In this document: positions 1 through 11,590 of the stretch, piece after piece | Layout: each line of letters starts with the position of its first letter | Position numbering within the stretch: the stretch's first letter is position 1 | Assembly: GCF_945901735.1 (NCBI RefSeq) | Contig: NZ_CAMDLM010000020.1 | Span: 1-64,000 of the forward strand | DNA from: Limnohabitans sp. Rim8 | GTDB taxonomy: Bacteria > Pseudomonadota > Gammaproteobacteria > Burkholderiales > Burkholderiaceae_C | Direction: 5' to 3' | DNA: 64,000 nt | Notes under the pieces: generated by a model | Told to the model about the DNA's origin: nothing | Databases searched by the model: none | What the model saw: only the letters and a program-made list of their open reading frames with translations | Made by a program: the position numbers and the translations under genes

Positions 1-1
1 G

Positions 2-2407
<2,406 letters not shown>

Positions 2408-2561
2408 TCAGCATGGGGCCTTGCTCAGGCGGAATCAAAGGGCTCCCTCAAGAAATCGCTTCAAATAATACTTTATGCCGATTTATTGAAATTTCCATGG
2501 CGAGTTTTATTCTCCCAAATGTATTAAAAATGTCTTTTTTTGGTTTATGACAAAAAACTCA

Positions 2562-2589
2562 TTGAAATTGATAGACTTTTCAATATGAT
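2562..2589 (+). promoter_or_regulatory. Candidate sigma-70 promoter upstream of the T6SS operon
   Basis: TTGAAA (2562-2567) and TATGAT (2584-2589) are separated by 16 bp inside the only AT-rich stretch of the 376-bp gap between the repeat protein and tssB. The rest of the gap (2408-2783) holds no convincing gene. The predicted transcript would have a leader of about 190 nt before the tssB ATG. Confidence 0.35.
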
Positions 2590-2783
2590 CAATATAACAG
2601 GCACTGGCCAACAAAATTAGATATCCAATTTCACTTTTGGAATTATCTGTTTCCGTTACTGCCTCCCCTGAATGAGAAAGGGGGGAAGGTGACAGTGTTG
2701 GCGCAAAGCTTGTGATCAGGGTTGGGACCATCTCCTTTGGGGTGGCAGCCTGTTATGAACTTAAACATGGAAAGAGGTCTTGA

Positions 2784-3320
2784 ATGTCTGATAGCTTGCA
2801 AAAATGGGTCGGCCGCAACCGCCCTCCCCGTGTACAAATTACCTATGACGTCGAATCGGGCGGAGCCATAGAGAAAAAAGAACTGCCCTTGGTTGTGGGC
2901 CTGATGGCTGACTTGTCGGGTCAGCCGCTGAACCCGCTCCCCAAGTTGAAAGAGCGTCGGTTCATCGAGGTGGACCGCGAAAACTTTACCGGTGTGATGA
3001 CCAAAATTGCACCCCGCTTGGACTTGTCTGTGCCTGACACATACAAGGGCGAGGGCAACATCAAAGTGGAACTGAATTTCACCGAGTTTGCGCATTTCCA
3101 CCCCGAGTCCATCGTGGCCCAAGTGCCTCGTTTGACAAAATTGTTGGAAGCACGTCAACAACTGCGCGATTTGTTGGGCAAGTTGGATGGCAACGACGAA
3201 CTGGATGCCTTGCTTGAAAACATTGTGCAAAACACAGAAGAACTCAAAGCGCTCAAGGGCAATGGCGACAAAGCCGACGGCGACAAAGCCGACGGCGACA
3301 AAGCCGAGGTGGCTGCTTGA
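2784..3320 (+). CDS. tssB: T6SS contractile sheath small subunit TssB (VipA)
   Basis: 178 residues. It forms the cytoplasmic contractile sheath with TssC. The family pattern is clear: an N-terminal KWVGRNRPPRVQITYDVE segment, a central VDRENFTGVMTKIAP stretch and a helical C-terminal half. The length is normal for the family except for a tail with three tandem GDKAD units, encoded by a 15-bp repeat. AGAGG lies just before the ATG. It is the first gene of the sheath-baseplate operon, 47 bp before tssC. Confidence 0.95.
   Translation: MSDSLQKWVGRNRPPRVQITYDVESGGAIEKKELPLVVGLMADLSGQPLNPLPKLKERRFIEVDRENFTGVMTKIAPRLDLSVPDTYKGEGNIKVELNFTEFAHFHPESIVAQVPRLTKLLEARQQLRDLLGKLDGNDELDALLENIVQNTEELKALKGNGDKADGDKADGDKAEVAA
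3264..3307 (+). repeat. 15-bp tandem repeat in the 3' end of tssB
   Basis: GGCGACAAAGCCGAC occurs at 3264-3278 and 3279-3293, followed by a third copy differing only at its last base. It encodes GDKAD units at the end of TssB. The repeat is a multiple of three, so copy changes would only alter tail length. Confidence 0.9.
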
Positions 3321-3367
3321 TTGCAGTCCCCATCGTTTAAACCCATCACGATCAAAGAGTAATTAAC

Positions 3368-4861
3368 ATGGCAACGAAAAAAGAAGCACAAACGGGCGAT
3401 ACCGCGGTTGTAGAAGCAGGCGAACTGAGTTTGCTTGACCGCATCGTTCAAGAAGGCAATATGGCTGTAGAGCCATCTCAAAATGCCTACGCAAAACAAC
3501 TGCTGGGGCAATTTGCGACGCAAATTCTCGACGAAGGCATGAAAGCGGCACCCGACAAGGGCGTGGTCGCCATGATCAACGAGCGCGTTGCAGAAATTGA
3601 CAAAATCATTTCTGACCAGCTCAATGCCATCATGCACCACCAAGACTTCCAGGCACTTGAAGCCTCTTGGACAGGCTTGCGTGACATGGTGTTTGGCACC
3701 GAGACCAGTTCCCGTTTAAAGCTGCGTTTGATGAACGTGAGCAAAAAGGAACTCTTGAAGGACTTGGAAACCGCTGTGGACCACGACATGAGCGTGTTGT
3801 TCAAGAAGGTGTATGAAGAGGAATACGGCACTTTTGGTGGCCACCCCTATTCCCTCTTGATTGGTGACTATTATTTTGGTCGTCACCCCCAAGACATGGC
3901 TTTGCTCGAGCGCATTTCCAAGGTGGCAGCGGCCTCGCATGCGCCTTTCATTGCATCGGCTGCGCCTGCACTTTTTGACATGCGGTCCTTCACCGAATTG
4001 GGCATTCCACGTGATATGTCCAAGATTTTTGACAGCGCAGAACTGGCCACTTGGCGCAGTTTCCGTGAGTCTGAAGATTCGCGTTATGTGGCCATGGTCT
4101 TGCCCAAATACGCCGCCCGTTTGCCTTATGGTGCGAAGACCAACCCCGTTGAAACTTTCGGTTTCGAAGAGGATGTCGACGGCAAAGACCACAACAAATA
4201 CCTGTGGGCCAACTCGGCTTACCAGTTGGGCTTGCGGATCACCGATGCATTTGCAAAGCACGGCTGGAGCACCGCCATTCGGGGTGTTGAAGGCGGTGGC
4301 AAAGTCTCTGGCATGACGGCCCACAGTTACAAGACCGACGAAGGCGATGTGGTGTTGAAGTGCCCCACCGAGGTCACCATCACCGATCGCCGTGAGAAAG
4401 AACTCAATGACCTGGGCTTTATTGCCGTGGTCAACTCCAAAGGCTCTGATTATTCGGCTTTCTTTGGGGGTCAAACCACCAACAAGCCCAAGGTCTACAG
4501 CTTGGATTCGGCCAACGCCAACGCGGCTCTGTCTTCACGTTTGCCTTATGTCTTGGCTGCCTCGCGCTTTGCCCATTACCTGAAAGTCATGATGCGCGAC
4601 AAAGTTGGCAGTTTCCAATCGGCAGAAAGCGTTTCTGGGTATTTGAACGACTGGTTGGCAAGTTACGTGCTGCTCAGCTCCAACGCAAGCCAAGAGTCCA
4701 AAGCCAGGTTCCCTCTGTCCGAGGGTCGGGTGGATGTGGTCGAGGTGCCCGGCAAGCCCGGTGCTTTCCAAGCCACTGTTTATCTCAAGCCGCACTTCCA
4801 AATGGAAGAGCTGACGGCTTCTATCCGTTTGGTGGCCGAGTTGCCTGCTGCAGCCGGTTGA
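3368..4861 (+). CDS. tssC: T6SS contractile sheath large subunit TssC (VipB)
   Basis: 497 residues, the usual size for TssC. It assembles with TssB into the sheath that contracts to drive the Hcp tube outwards. Family landmarks include LEASWTGLRDMVFGTETSS near residue 100, the GDYYFGRHPQDMALL segment, LPYGAKTNPVETFGFEED and a C-terminal segment ending HFQMEELTASIRLVAELPA. The ATG is preceded by a purine-rich stretch. It lies 47 bp after tssB and is followed by a perfect palindrome before hcp, so tssB-tssC and hcp may differ in transcript level. Confidence 0.96.
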   Translation: MATKKEAQTGDTAVVEAGELSLLDRIVQEGNMAVEPSQNAYAKQLLGQFATQILDEGMKAAPDKGVVAMINERVAEIDKIISDQLNAIMHHQDFQALEASWTGLRDMVFGTETSSRLKLRLMNVSKKELLKDLETAVDHDMSVLFKKVYEEEYGTFGGHPYSLLIGDYYFGRHPQDMALLERISKVAAASHAPFIASAAPALFDMRSFTELGIPRDMSKIFDSAELATWRSFRESEDSRYVAMVLPKYAARLPYGAKTNPVETFGFEEDVDGKDHNKYLWANSAYQLGLRITDAFAKHGWSTAIRGVEGGGKVSGMTAHSYKTDEGDVVLKCPTEVTITDRREKELNDLGFIAVVNSKGSDYSAFFGGQTTNKPKVYSLDSANANAALSSRLPYVLAASRFAHYLKVMMRDKVGSFQSAESVSGYLNDWLASYVLLSSNASQESKARFPLSEGRVDVVEVPGKPGAFQATVYLKPHFQMEELTASIRLVAELPAAAG

Positions 4862-4876
4862 TTTAAAGACAAAACG

Positions 4877-4906
4877 GATGTGCTTGCTGGGCCCAGCAAG
4901 CACATC
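4877..4906 (+). promoter_or_regulatory. Perfect 30-bp palindrome between tssC and hcp
   Basis: The 15 bases from 4877 (GATGTGCTTGCTGGG) are followed immediately by their exact reverse complement. As RNA it would fold into a 13-bp stem with a GGCC loop. No U-run follows directly, so it is a poor Rho-independent terminator. It is better read as a processing or 3'-end stabilising hairpin, or an attenuator, that separates the abundant hcp message from tssBC. The role is inferred. Confidence 0.75.
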
Positions 4907-4953
4907 TGAACCATTTCTACGCCATTTCGGCGCTCATTTTTTTGGAGAATTTC

Positions 4954-5445
4954 ATGGCAAACAATACGATTTTTCTTGATTTAGGTGCCATCAAAGGCAA
5001 TTCAAAACACCAGACTTTCATCGACAAGATTGCTCTGGACAGCTACAGCCACAGTGCTGGTCGGGACCTTACCGATGACACAGCCAACTCCCAGCGTACT
5101 AAAGGCCAGCCCAGGTTTAGTGATGTGACGTGCTACAAATCCACGGATCTCTCGACCACTGAATTGTATGAATACTGCCTCAAGGCAACGCCCATTCCGA
5201 AAGTAACCCTCAGCGTGGGCACCAATACGGGAGCTAATGGCGCTTGGGTTGCGACCATTGTTTACGTGATGGAGGACGTGTTGATCGGAGCCGTCAGCAC
5301 TTCAGGTCAAGATGGTTACCCGCAGGATACTTTTGTGTTGAACTTCTCAAAGATAACCGGCACTTACACCAAGCAAGAAGATACTGGTGCGGCCAAGGGC
5401 AACACAGAATTCATTTACGACAAGTCAACCACAGCGCCTAAGTAA
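4954..5445 (+). CDS. hcp: T6SS inner tube protein Hcp (TssD)
   Basis: 163 residues. Hcp hexamers stack into the expelled tube and can carry small effectors. Family features are the N-terminal FLDLGAIKGNS strand, the segment TDDTANSQRTKGQPRFSDV and the late strand DTFVLNFSKITGTYTKQ. The ATG at 4954 is chosen because TTTGGAG lies at the right distance upstream; an in-frame TTG at 4942 would overlap that ribosome site. There is no C-terminal effector extension. Confidence 0.95.
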   Translation: MANNTIFLDLGAIKGNSKHQTFIDKIALDSYSHSAGRDLTDDTANSQRTKGQPRFSDVTCYKSTDLSTTELYEYCLKATPIPKVTLSVGTNTGANGAWVATIVYVMEDVLIGAVSTSGQDGYPQDTFVLNFSKITGTYTKQEDTGAAKGNTEFIYDKSTTAPK

Positions 5446-5490
5446 TTGCGTTTTACAAAATGGGGGCGCACTGTTTAAAGCAGTTGTCAA

Positions 5491-5949
5491 ATGTCAAAAC
5501 TTGTCTTTGCTTGTGCGGCCCCGTTGTTTGACCGTTTGCTGGGTACCTCGGACAGCAGCGAAATCGATACCAAATTGGACTCCGTTGGGCTCAAACAATC
5601 TTTGGCCCGAGAAATGGGGCAGTTGTTCAGCACCAAGTCGCGGCTCACATTGTCTGAATATCTGACCCATGAGCTGACTGTGTTGGACTATGGCTTACCC
5701 GATTTCACTACCTTGTCCCCTGCTGCAGAAAATGACATTACCCTGGTGACCGAGGTTTTGACCAAATGCTTGGAAAAGTATGAGCCGCGTCTGGGCATGG
5801 TATTGGTGACGGTCAAGCCAGATGCTGCCAACAAAACGACTGCACATGCCACGGTCATAGCAGCAGTGACCATTGGCCGCCAGGCTTTGCGTGTGGATTT
5901 CGACGTGGCCTTTACACCTTTAGGAGGCATGAGGCTTCAGCCCGCCTGA
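5491..5949 (+). CDS. tssE: T6SS baseplate protein TssE (gp25-like)
   Basis: 152 residues with a gp25-like fold. TssE is part of the baseplate wedge and starts sheath polymerisation. The recognisable parts are the N-terminal LFDRLL, the middle LTHELTVLDYGLPDF segment and the region around YEPRLGMVLVTV. Its TGA overlaps the tssF ATG (TGATG), indicating translational coupling with the next wedge component. Confidence 0.9.
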   Translation: MSKLVFACAAPLFDRLLGTSDSSEIDTKLDSVGLKQSLAREMGQLFSTKSRLTLSEYLTHELTVLDYGLPDFTTLSPAAENDITLVTEVLTKCLEKYEPRLGMVLVTVKPDAANKTTAHATVIAAVTIGRQALRVDFDVAFTPLGGMRLQPA

Positions 5950-7739
5950 TGGCCAAGGTCCCACCTGAAACGAAATCCATGCAATTGCAAGATGACATCC
6001 TTGAATACTATCGCCGGGAACTCTCTTACCTGAGAGTTCAAGGGCAAGATTTTGCATTTCGTCACCCCAAGGTGGCACAACGTTTGGCACTGACTGGCGG
6101 TGAGTCGTCTGACCCGCACACCGAGCGCCTGATTGAGGCGGTGGCCTTTTTATCGGCCAGGGTGCACCGCGATCTGGACCGAGAATTCCCCCAAGTGGCA
6201 GAGGCCTTGCTTGAAAACCTTTGCCCCAGTTTGACCCAGCCTGTACCTTCTATGACCGTGGTGCACATGACGCTGGATGCCGCGCAAGGCAAGGTCACTG
6301 CGGGCGTGCCCATTGCCAAAGGGGCCATGGTGCAGGCCACAGGCAGTGATGGTCAACCCTGCCGTTTCCAAGTGAGCTGGGACACGGTTTTGTGGCCCCT
6401 GCAAACCAAGAAAATCAAACTCGAAGACAGCCGCACCTTGTTGCTGGAAATTTCTGGCGAGGCGGGTTTGGACTTAGCGGAACTGGACATTGACCAGTTG
6501 CGCTTTCACCTGGGCGGCGAACTGATGACAACCATGCCGCTGCACGAGTTGCTCATCAGCGGGCTGGAGCGTGTGGAACTGGTGGCCGATTCGGGCAAAA
6601 CCTTGCACCGATTGGGTGCCAACAGCCTGCATGAATGCGGCTTTGACGAAGGTCATGAGGTGATACCGCGCCCCGGCCATGCCCACCCGGCCTATGGCTT
6701 GTTGCAAGAGTATTTTGTTTTTCCGCGCAAATTTCAATTTTTTGACCTGCGCGGATTGCGCGGCAAATTGGGTCGGGGCTCTTCTTTTTCACTGCGGCTG
6801 GTATTTGACCGATCGGCACGCGTGCTGTCCTCGGTGACGGCTGACAGCTTCAAGCTCGGCTGCGTGCCCATCATCAATTTGTTTGCGCTCACCAGCGAAC
6901 CCATTGTGGTGGACAGGCGCCAACACGAATACATGCTGGTGGGCGATCGGCAAAGAGAAGCAGGCACCGAAATCCATTCGGTGCGAGCGGTGATCCAGTC
7001 AGACCCCGAAGCCCAAAAGCCCAAGTACATCCCCAGCGTGTACACCACCAGTGAAGCGGACGACGCCGAGAGCGTGCTTTTTTGGAGCTGCCGGCGTGAA
7101 ATGAGTTTGCGCAAAGACATTCTGGGCACCGACAGTTTTTTGAGTTTTGTCGACCGCACGAACGTGCGCCAAACGCCCGCAGAACCCGTTGTGTTTGCCG
7201 AGCTCTGGTGCACCAACCGCAGGGTGGCAGAACAAATGCCGCCCGGTGTACGCATGCTTGGCGTGGCCATTCCCAGTTCGCTGCAAATTCGCACCCTCTA
7301 TGAGCCCACGACCCAACGCGACCCGGTGATGTCCAGCCAAGCTTTGTGGGCCTTGGTGTCTTTGTTGCGCTTGAACCACAGGTCCTTGGTCGATGGCACC
7401 ACCGGGGTGCAGACGCTGAAGGACATTTTGATGTTGTTTGCCGGTGACAGCGCCCGCGACCAAACCCAGGTGCGCGGTATCAAGCGCTTGCAAGCCAGTG
7501 CGGCTACCGCGCAACTGGGGGGGCCAACCTGGCGCGGTCTGTGTCGCGGCACTGCGGTGAGTTTGGAGTTTGACCTGGATGCTTTTGCGGGCAACTCCCC
7601 CTTGGTGCTGGCCGGTGTTTTGGCCCGTTTTTTTGCCCTTTACACCACGGTCAATTCGTTTGTGCGTGTGAAAGTGGAGCGCAATGGCGAATTGTGGAAA
7701 CAATGGCCGGCGCTTTCAGGTCGACAGAGTCTTCTTTGA
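5949..7739 (+). CDS. tssF: T6SS baseplate protein TssF
   Basis: 596 residues, the normal length for TssF (VasA/ImpG). It is the main wedge protein of the baseplate together with TssG, TssE and TssK. The start is diagnostic: DDILEYYRRELSYLRVQGQDFA and the FRHPKVAQRLAL segment, then LLENLCPSLTQPVPSM. The start overlaps the tssE stop by one base, and tssG begins 12 bp after its end. Confidence 0.95.
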   Translation: MAKVPPETKSMQLQDDILEYYRRELSYLRVQGQDFAFRHPKVAQRLALTGGESSDPHTERLIEAVAFLSARVHRDLDREFPQVAEALLENLCPSLTQPVPSMTVVHMTLDAAQGKVTAGVPIAKGAMVQATGSDGQPCRFQVSWDTVLWPLQTKKIKLEDSRTLLLEISGEAGLDLAELDIDQLRFHLGGELMTTMPLHELLISGLERVELVADSGKTLHRLGANSLHECGFDEGHEVIPRPGHAHPAYGLLQEYFVFPRKFQFFDLRGLRGKLGRGSSFSLRLVFDRSARVLSSVTADSFKLGCVPIINLFALTSEPIVVDRRQHEYMLVGDRQREAGTEIHSVRAVIQSDPEAQKPKYIPSVYTTSEADDAESVLFWSCRREMSLRKDILGTDSFLSFVDRTNVRQTPAEPVVFAELWCTNRRVAEQMPPGVRMLGVAIPSSLQIRTLYEPTTQRDPVMSSQALWALVSLLRLNHRSLVDGTTGVQTLKDILMLFAGDSARDQTQVRGIKRLQASAATAQLGGPTWRGLCRGTAVSLEFDLDAFAGNSPLVLAGVLARFFALYTTVNSFVRVKVERNGELWKQWPALSGRQSLL

Positions 7740-7751
7740 CAGGAGAACGCT

Positions 7752-8840
7752 TTGCCTGATCTGATCACCCAACTAGCCGAGTCAGCACCCAACTACGATC
7801 TGTTTCAAGCCATGAGCTTGCTCGAGCGCAGCGAGCCCGAGCGTGCGGCGATTGGGACTTCGGTGGGCTTGAACGAAGCCGTGCGCCTGTCTGCCGATGT
7901 CACGCTCACTTTCATGCCCAGCGACGTGTCGTCTGTTCGCCACAGCAAGCGTGAAGGGCCACCCCTGACCTTGCTGACTTCGGTGCTGTCCCTTGCGGGC
8001 GCGCACGGGCCTTTGCCCGTGCCTTGGACCGAACGCCTGCTGGACCGGCGGCGCGACAAAGACCCCTCTGGTTTGGAGTTTTTGGACATCTTCAACCAGC
8101 GCATGTTGGCGTTTTTGTATCGCAACAGAAAAAAACACCAGTGGGGCCTGAACACCAAAGGCGTAGCAGATGCGCCTGTTACGCGCAGCTTGGACCACTT
8201 GTCCGGGCTGGGCCGCGCAGCCGGTGCGCGCGCGCCAGGGGGAGAGCAAGCTTGGTTGCGCCATGCGGGCTTGCAAGGCCCGGCCCCCAGGTCCATGACG
8301 ACCTTGTTGGCCTTGCTCAATGACCGCTTGAAGATCCGCTTGTCAGGCCGCCAATTTGTGGGTGCTTGGTACCCGCTTTCGGAAACAGACCGCGCCGTGC
8401 TGGGGCGGCGCAACGGTATACAGGGCCAGCGCATGGCCGGTGGTCGACGGTTGGGCGAAGAAACCACGCTGGGCAGACGCGCATGGGACCAGTCCGCGGG
8501 GATTGAATTGGAAACGGCTGCCCTGCCCATTGCGCAATACCTGAGCCTTTTGCCCGGAGGGCCAGCGCATGTTTTGCTGGCGTGGCTGGCGAGCAGTCAC
8601 CTGCAAAGTGAGGTGGAAATTCGCTTGTGCATCACCATGCAAATGCCCACCGGCGACCGCCCTGCAGCGCAGGCCGCCCTCCAAGCGGTCATGGGGCTGG
8701 GCTGTGCGCAAGGCCCGCGCCTTGGCCTGACCAGTTGGCTGCTTGGTGCGCCCAGACCCCCAGGTGATAGCAAGGTGGCTTTTGCGCCTGCCCGTTTCAA
8801 AGTCCGCATGGACCCGTTCGTTGAAAGAGAAACCGAATAA
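7752..8840 (+). CDS. tssG: T6SS baseplate protein TssG
   Basis: 362 residues, typical of TssG (VasB/ImpH), the wedge partner of TssF. It shows the family opening YDLFQAMSLLER, the middle GAHGPLPVPWTERLLDRRRDKD and FLDIFNQRMLAFLYR. It uses a TTG start, supported by AGGAG upstream. Its TAA overlaps the ATG of tssH by one base (TAATG). Confidence 0.93.
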   Translation: MPDLITQLAESAPNYDLFQAMSLLERSEPERAAIGTSVGLNEAVRLSADVTLTFMPSDVSSVRHSKREGPPLTLLTSVLSLAGAHGPLPVPWTERLLDRRRDKDPSGLEFLDIFNQRMLAFLYRNRKKHQWGLNTKGVADAPVTRSLDHLSGLGRAAGARAPGGEQAWLRHAGLQGPAPRSMTTLLALLNDRLKIRLSGRQFVGAWYPLSETDRAVLGRRNGIQGQRMAGGRRLGEETTLGRRAWDQSAGIELETAALPIAQYLSLLPGGPAHVLLAWLASSHLQSEVEIRLCITMQMPTGDRPAAQAALQAVMGLGCAQGPRLGLTSWLLGAPRPPGDSKVAFAPARFKVRMDPFVERETE

Positions 8841-11590
8841 TGGACATCGATATCCGCACCTTGCTCTCCAAACTCAACCCCGAGTGCAAGCGGGCCATGG
8901 CCCAAGCCGCTGAATTTTGCGTGCAGCAGACCCACTTCAATGTGGAGGTGGAGCATTTGCTCAGCCGTTTGCTGGAACCCATGGCACCCGACCTTCAGAT
9001 ATTGGTGGACTACTTTGAGCTCGATGCGCAAACCATCTTGAACCAATTGCAGCAAAGCATGGACAGGTTCAAGCGTGGCAACGGCCGCACCCCGGCCTTG
9101 TCGCCGCATTTGGCGCCCTTGTTCCAAGAGGCTTGGTTGTCCAGCTCCATGTTGATGGGGGAGCAGCAGATCCGCTCGGGCACCGTGTTGTTGGCTTTGC
9201 TGGAGGTGGACAGCTTGCGCGGCTTGTTGATCGACATGGCCCCCGGCTTGCTCAAAATCCCGCGTGAAACACTGAAAAACAAAATTGTTGACTTGCTGGT
9301 TGAGTCGGCGGAAGACGCCGGCGGCGCGGCACGCGCCCAGTCATCCATGCCTTTGGCCAACGCAGCTGCGCCAGGCAGCACGCAGGCTGGGGCACAAGGC
9401 GCAGGCACCGGTGGGCAGATGCCCAGCGTGTCGCGCAAAGGAGCGAATGCCACGCCCTCGCTGGACCAGTACACCATCGACATGACGGCGCAAGCCAGGC
9501 AAGGGACGATTGACCCGATCAAGGGACGCGATGCCGAGATCCGCCAAATCATCGACGTGTTGTTGCGGCGGCGGCAAAACAACCCCATCCTCACCGGTGA
9601 AGCTGGTGTGGGCAAAACGGCGGTGGTGGAAGGTTTCGCCCAACGCGTGGTGCAAGGGGATGTGCCACCAGCGCTGCAAAACGTCTCGGTGCGCACGCTG
9701 GACTTGGCTTTGCTGCAAGCGGGCGCGGGCATCAAGGGCGAGTTTGAAAACCGCCTTAAATCGGTCATTGCCGAGGTGCGCGCCTCGCCCGTGCCGATTG
9801 TTTTGTTCATCGACGAGGCCCACCAACTGATTGGTGCAGGCGGCGCCGAGGGCCAAGGCGATGCGGCCAACTTGCTCAAACCTGCGCTGGCGCGGGGCGA
9901 GCTGCGCACCATCGCAGCGACCACTTGGGCAGAATACAAAAAATACGTCGAGCGCGACCCCGCCTTGGCGCGGCGCTTTCAGGTGGTCAAGGTCGAGGAG
10001 CCGGCGCCCGATGTGGCGATCGAAATGCTGCGCGGCATGGTCACCACCCTGGAGCGGCACCACGGCGTTGAAATCCTCGATGAAGCCGTGCGCGATGCGG
10101 TCAAACTCTCGCACCGCTACATCACCGGTCGGCAGCTGCCCGACAAGGCCATCAGCGTGCTGGACACGGCCTGCGCCCGGGTGGCGGTCGGTCAATCGGG
10201 GGTGCCCCAAGAGATTGAACTGATTGAGCGAGACTTGCTGGCCAAACAAGGCCAGTTGCGTTTGCTTAAACACGCCAACGCCATGGGAGAAGACCACCAA
10301 GATGACATGCGGGCACTCGATGCTGTGATTGCCGGTCTGCGCCAACGCGAGCAGGGTCTGCGTGAAAAATTGGCCGCTGAACGCCAGGCCGTGCAGGAAA
10401 TTGTGAACCTGCGCAAACGCATTTCTGAAAACGTCAACTCGCAAATTGAGGGTGAGGTGCTAGAGGACCAAGATGAGCGCCAAATGACCGCGGCGCAATT
10501 GCAGCGCCTTGAAAAAGGGTTGGAAGCCATTCAAGAAGACGAGCCCATGGTGCCCGTCTGTGTGGACTCGGGCATCGTGGCCGACGTGATCTCGGGCTGG
10601 ACCGGTATCCCGGTTGGCAAAATGATGGCCGATGAAATCCACACGGTCTTGCATTTGAAGGAAAAATTGGCCGCTCGGGTGGTGGGCCAAGACCAGGCGC
10701 TGGACGCCATTGCTCGGCGGGTGCGAACCTTTCGGGCCGACCTGGACGACCCGGGCAAGCCCGTGGGCGTGTTCATGCTGGTGGGCCCCAGTGGCGTGGG
10801 CAAAACCGAGACCGCCTTTGCGCTGGCCGACATGCTGTACGGGGGTGATCGCAACATGATCACCATCAACATGTCTGAATTTCAGGAGGCCCATTCCGTC
10901 TCCAGCCTCAAAGGTGCGCCGCCAGGCTATGTGGGCTACGGCAAGGGAGGGGTGCTGACCGAGGCGGTGCGGCGGCGGCCTTATTCGGTGGTGCTGCTCG
11001 ATGAAATGGAAAAAGCCCACCCGGATGTTTTGGAGATTTTTTTCCAGGTGTTTGACAAAGGCACGATGGAAGACGGTGAAGGGGTCACGATTGACTTCAA
11101 AAACACCTTGATTTTGCTGACCTCCAATGCGGCGCAAGATGTGATCACCCAGGCCTGCGAACAAGGACGCCGTCCCGATGCCACGGCGCTGACAGAGCGC
11201 TTGCGTCCGGTGCTGATGCGGCAGTTCAGCCCGGCGTTTTTGGGCCGCTTGGTCCTTGTGCCCTATTACCCCTTAGGCGATGCCCAAATTCGCAGCATTG
11301 TTGACTTGAAGCTGGAAAAGCTCGCCGAGCGTTTCCGGCTCAACCACCGCGCCGAATTCAGTTGGGACGAAAGCGTGACCGCCATGATCACGGCCCGCTG
11401 CACCGAGGTGGACAGTGGGGCCCGCAACATTGACTTTATATTGACGCAATCGGTGCTGCCAGAATTGTCAACACTGGTGCTGGAGCGCATGTCGATGGAC
11501 AAGCCGTTCACCGCCGTGCACATGTCGATCACGGCCGATGGGCAGGTGCATTACGATTTTGACGATGTGCCGCTGGGGGCCGGTGCATGA
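8840..11590 (+). CDS. tssH: T6SS sheath-recycling AAA+ ATPase TssH (ClpV)
   Basis: 916 residues. ClpV disassembles contracted TssBC sheath in the cytoplasm. Domains run as an N-terminal Clp repeat domain (about 10-150), a first AAA+ module with Walker A GEAGVGKT (253-260) and Walker B LFIDEA (322-327), a coiled-coil middle domain (about 400-510), and a second AAA+ module with GPSGVGKT (649-656) and LLDEMEKAH. A linker rich in Ala and Gly (160-200) is normal for ClpV. It overlaps tssG by one base and vgrG by four (ATGA), so translation is probably coupled. Confidence 0.96.
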   Translation: MDIDIRTLLSKLNPECKRAMAQAAEFCVQQTHFNVEVEHLLSRLLEPMAPDLQILVDYFELDAQTILNQLQQSMDRFKRGNGRTPALSPHLAPLFQEAWLSSSMLMGEQQIRSGTVLLALLEVDSLRGLLIDMAPGLLKIPRETLKNKIVDLLVESAEDAGGAARAQSSMPLANAAAPGSTQAGAQGAGTGGQMPSVSRKGANATPSLDQYTIDMTAQARQGTIDPIKGRDAEIRQIIDVLLRRRQNNPILTGEAGVGKTAVVEGFAQRVVQGDVPPALQNVSVRTLDLALLQAGAGIKGEFENRLKSVIAEVRASPVPIVLFIDEAHQLIGAGGAEGQGDAANLLKPALARGELRTIAATTWAEYKKYVERDPALARRFQVVKVEEPAPDVAIEMLRGMVTTLERHHGVEILDEAVRDAVKLSHRYITGRQLPDKAISVLDTACARVAVGQSGVPQEIELIERDLLAKQGQLRLLKHANAMGEDHQDDMRALDAVIAGLRQREQGLREKLAAERQAVQEIVNLRKRISENVNSQIEGEVLEDQDERQMTAAQLQRLEKGLEAIQEDEPMVPVCVDSGIVADVISGWTGIPVGKMMADEIHTVLHLKEKLAARVVGQDQALDAIARRVRTFRADLDDPGKPVGVFMLVGPSGVGKTETAFALADMLYGGDRNMITINMSEFQEAHSVSSLKGAPPGYVGYGKGGVLTEAVRRRPYSVVLLDEMEKAHPDVLEIFFQVFDKGTMEDGEGVTIDFKNTLILLTSNAAQDVITQACEQGRRPDATALTERLRPVLMRQFSPAFLGRLVLVPYYPLGDAQIRSIVDLKLEKLAERFRLNHRAEFSWDESVTAMITARCTEVDSGARNIDFILTQSVLPELSTLVLERMSMDKPFTAVHMSITADGQVHYDFDDVPLGAGA

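Noticed and set aside
4877..4906. Standard Rho-independent terminator after tssC
   Set aside because: A perfect stem exists but no T-run follows directly, and hcp must be transcribed just downstream.
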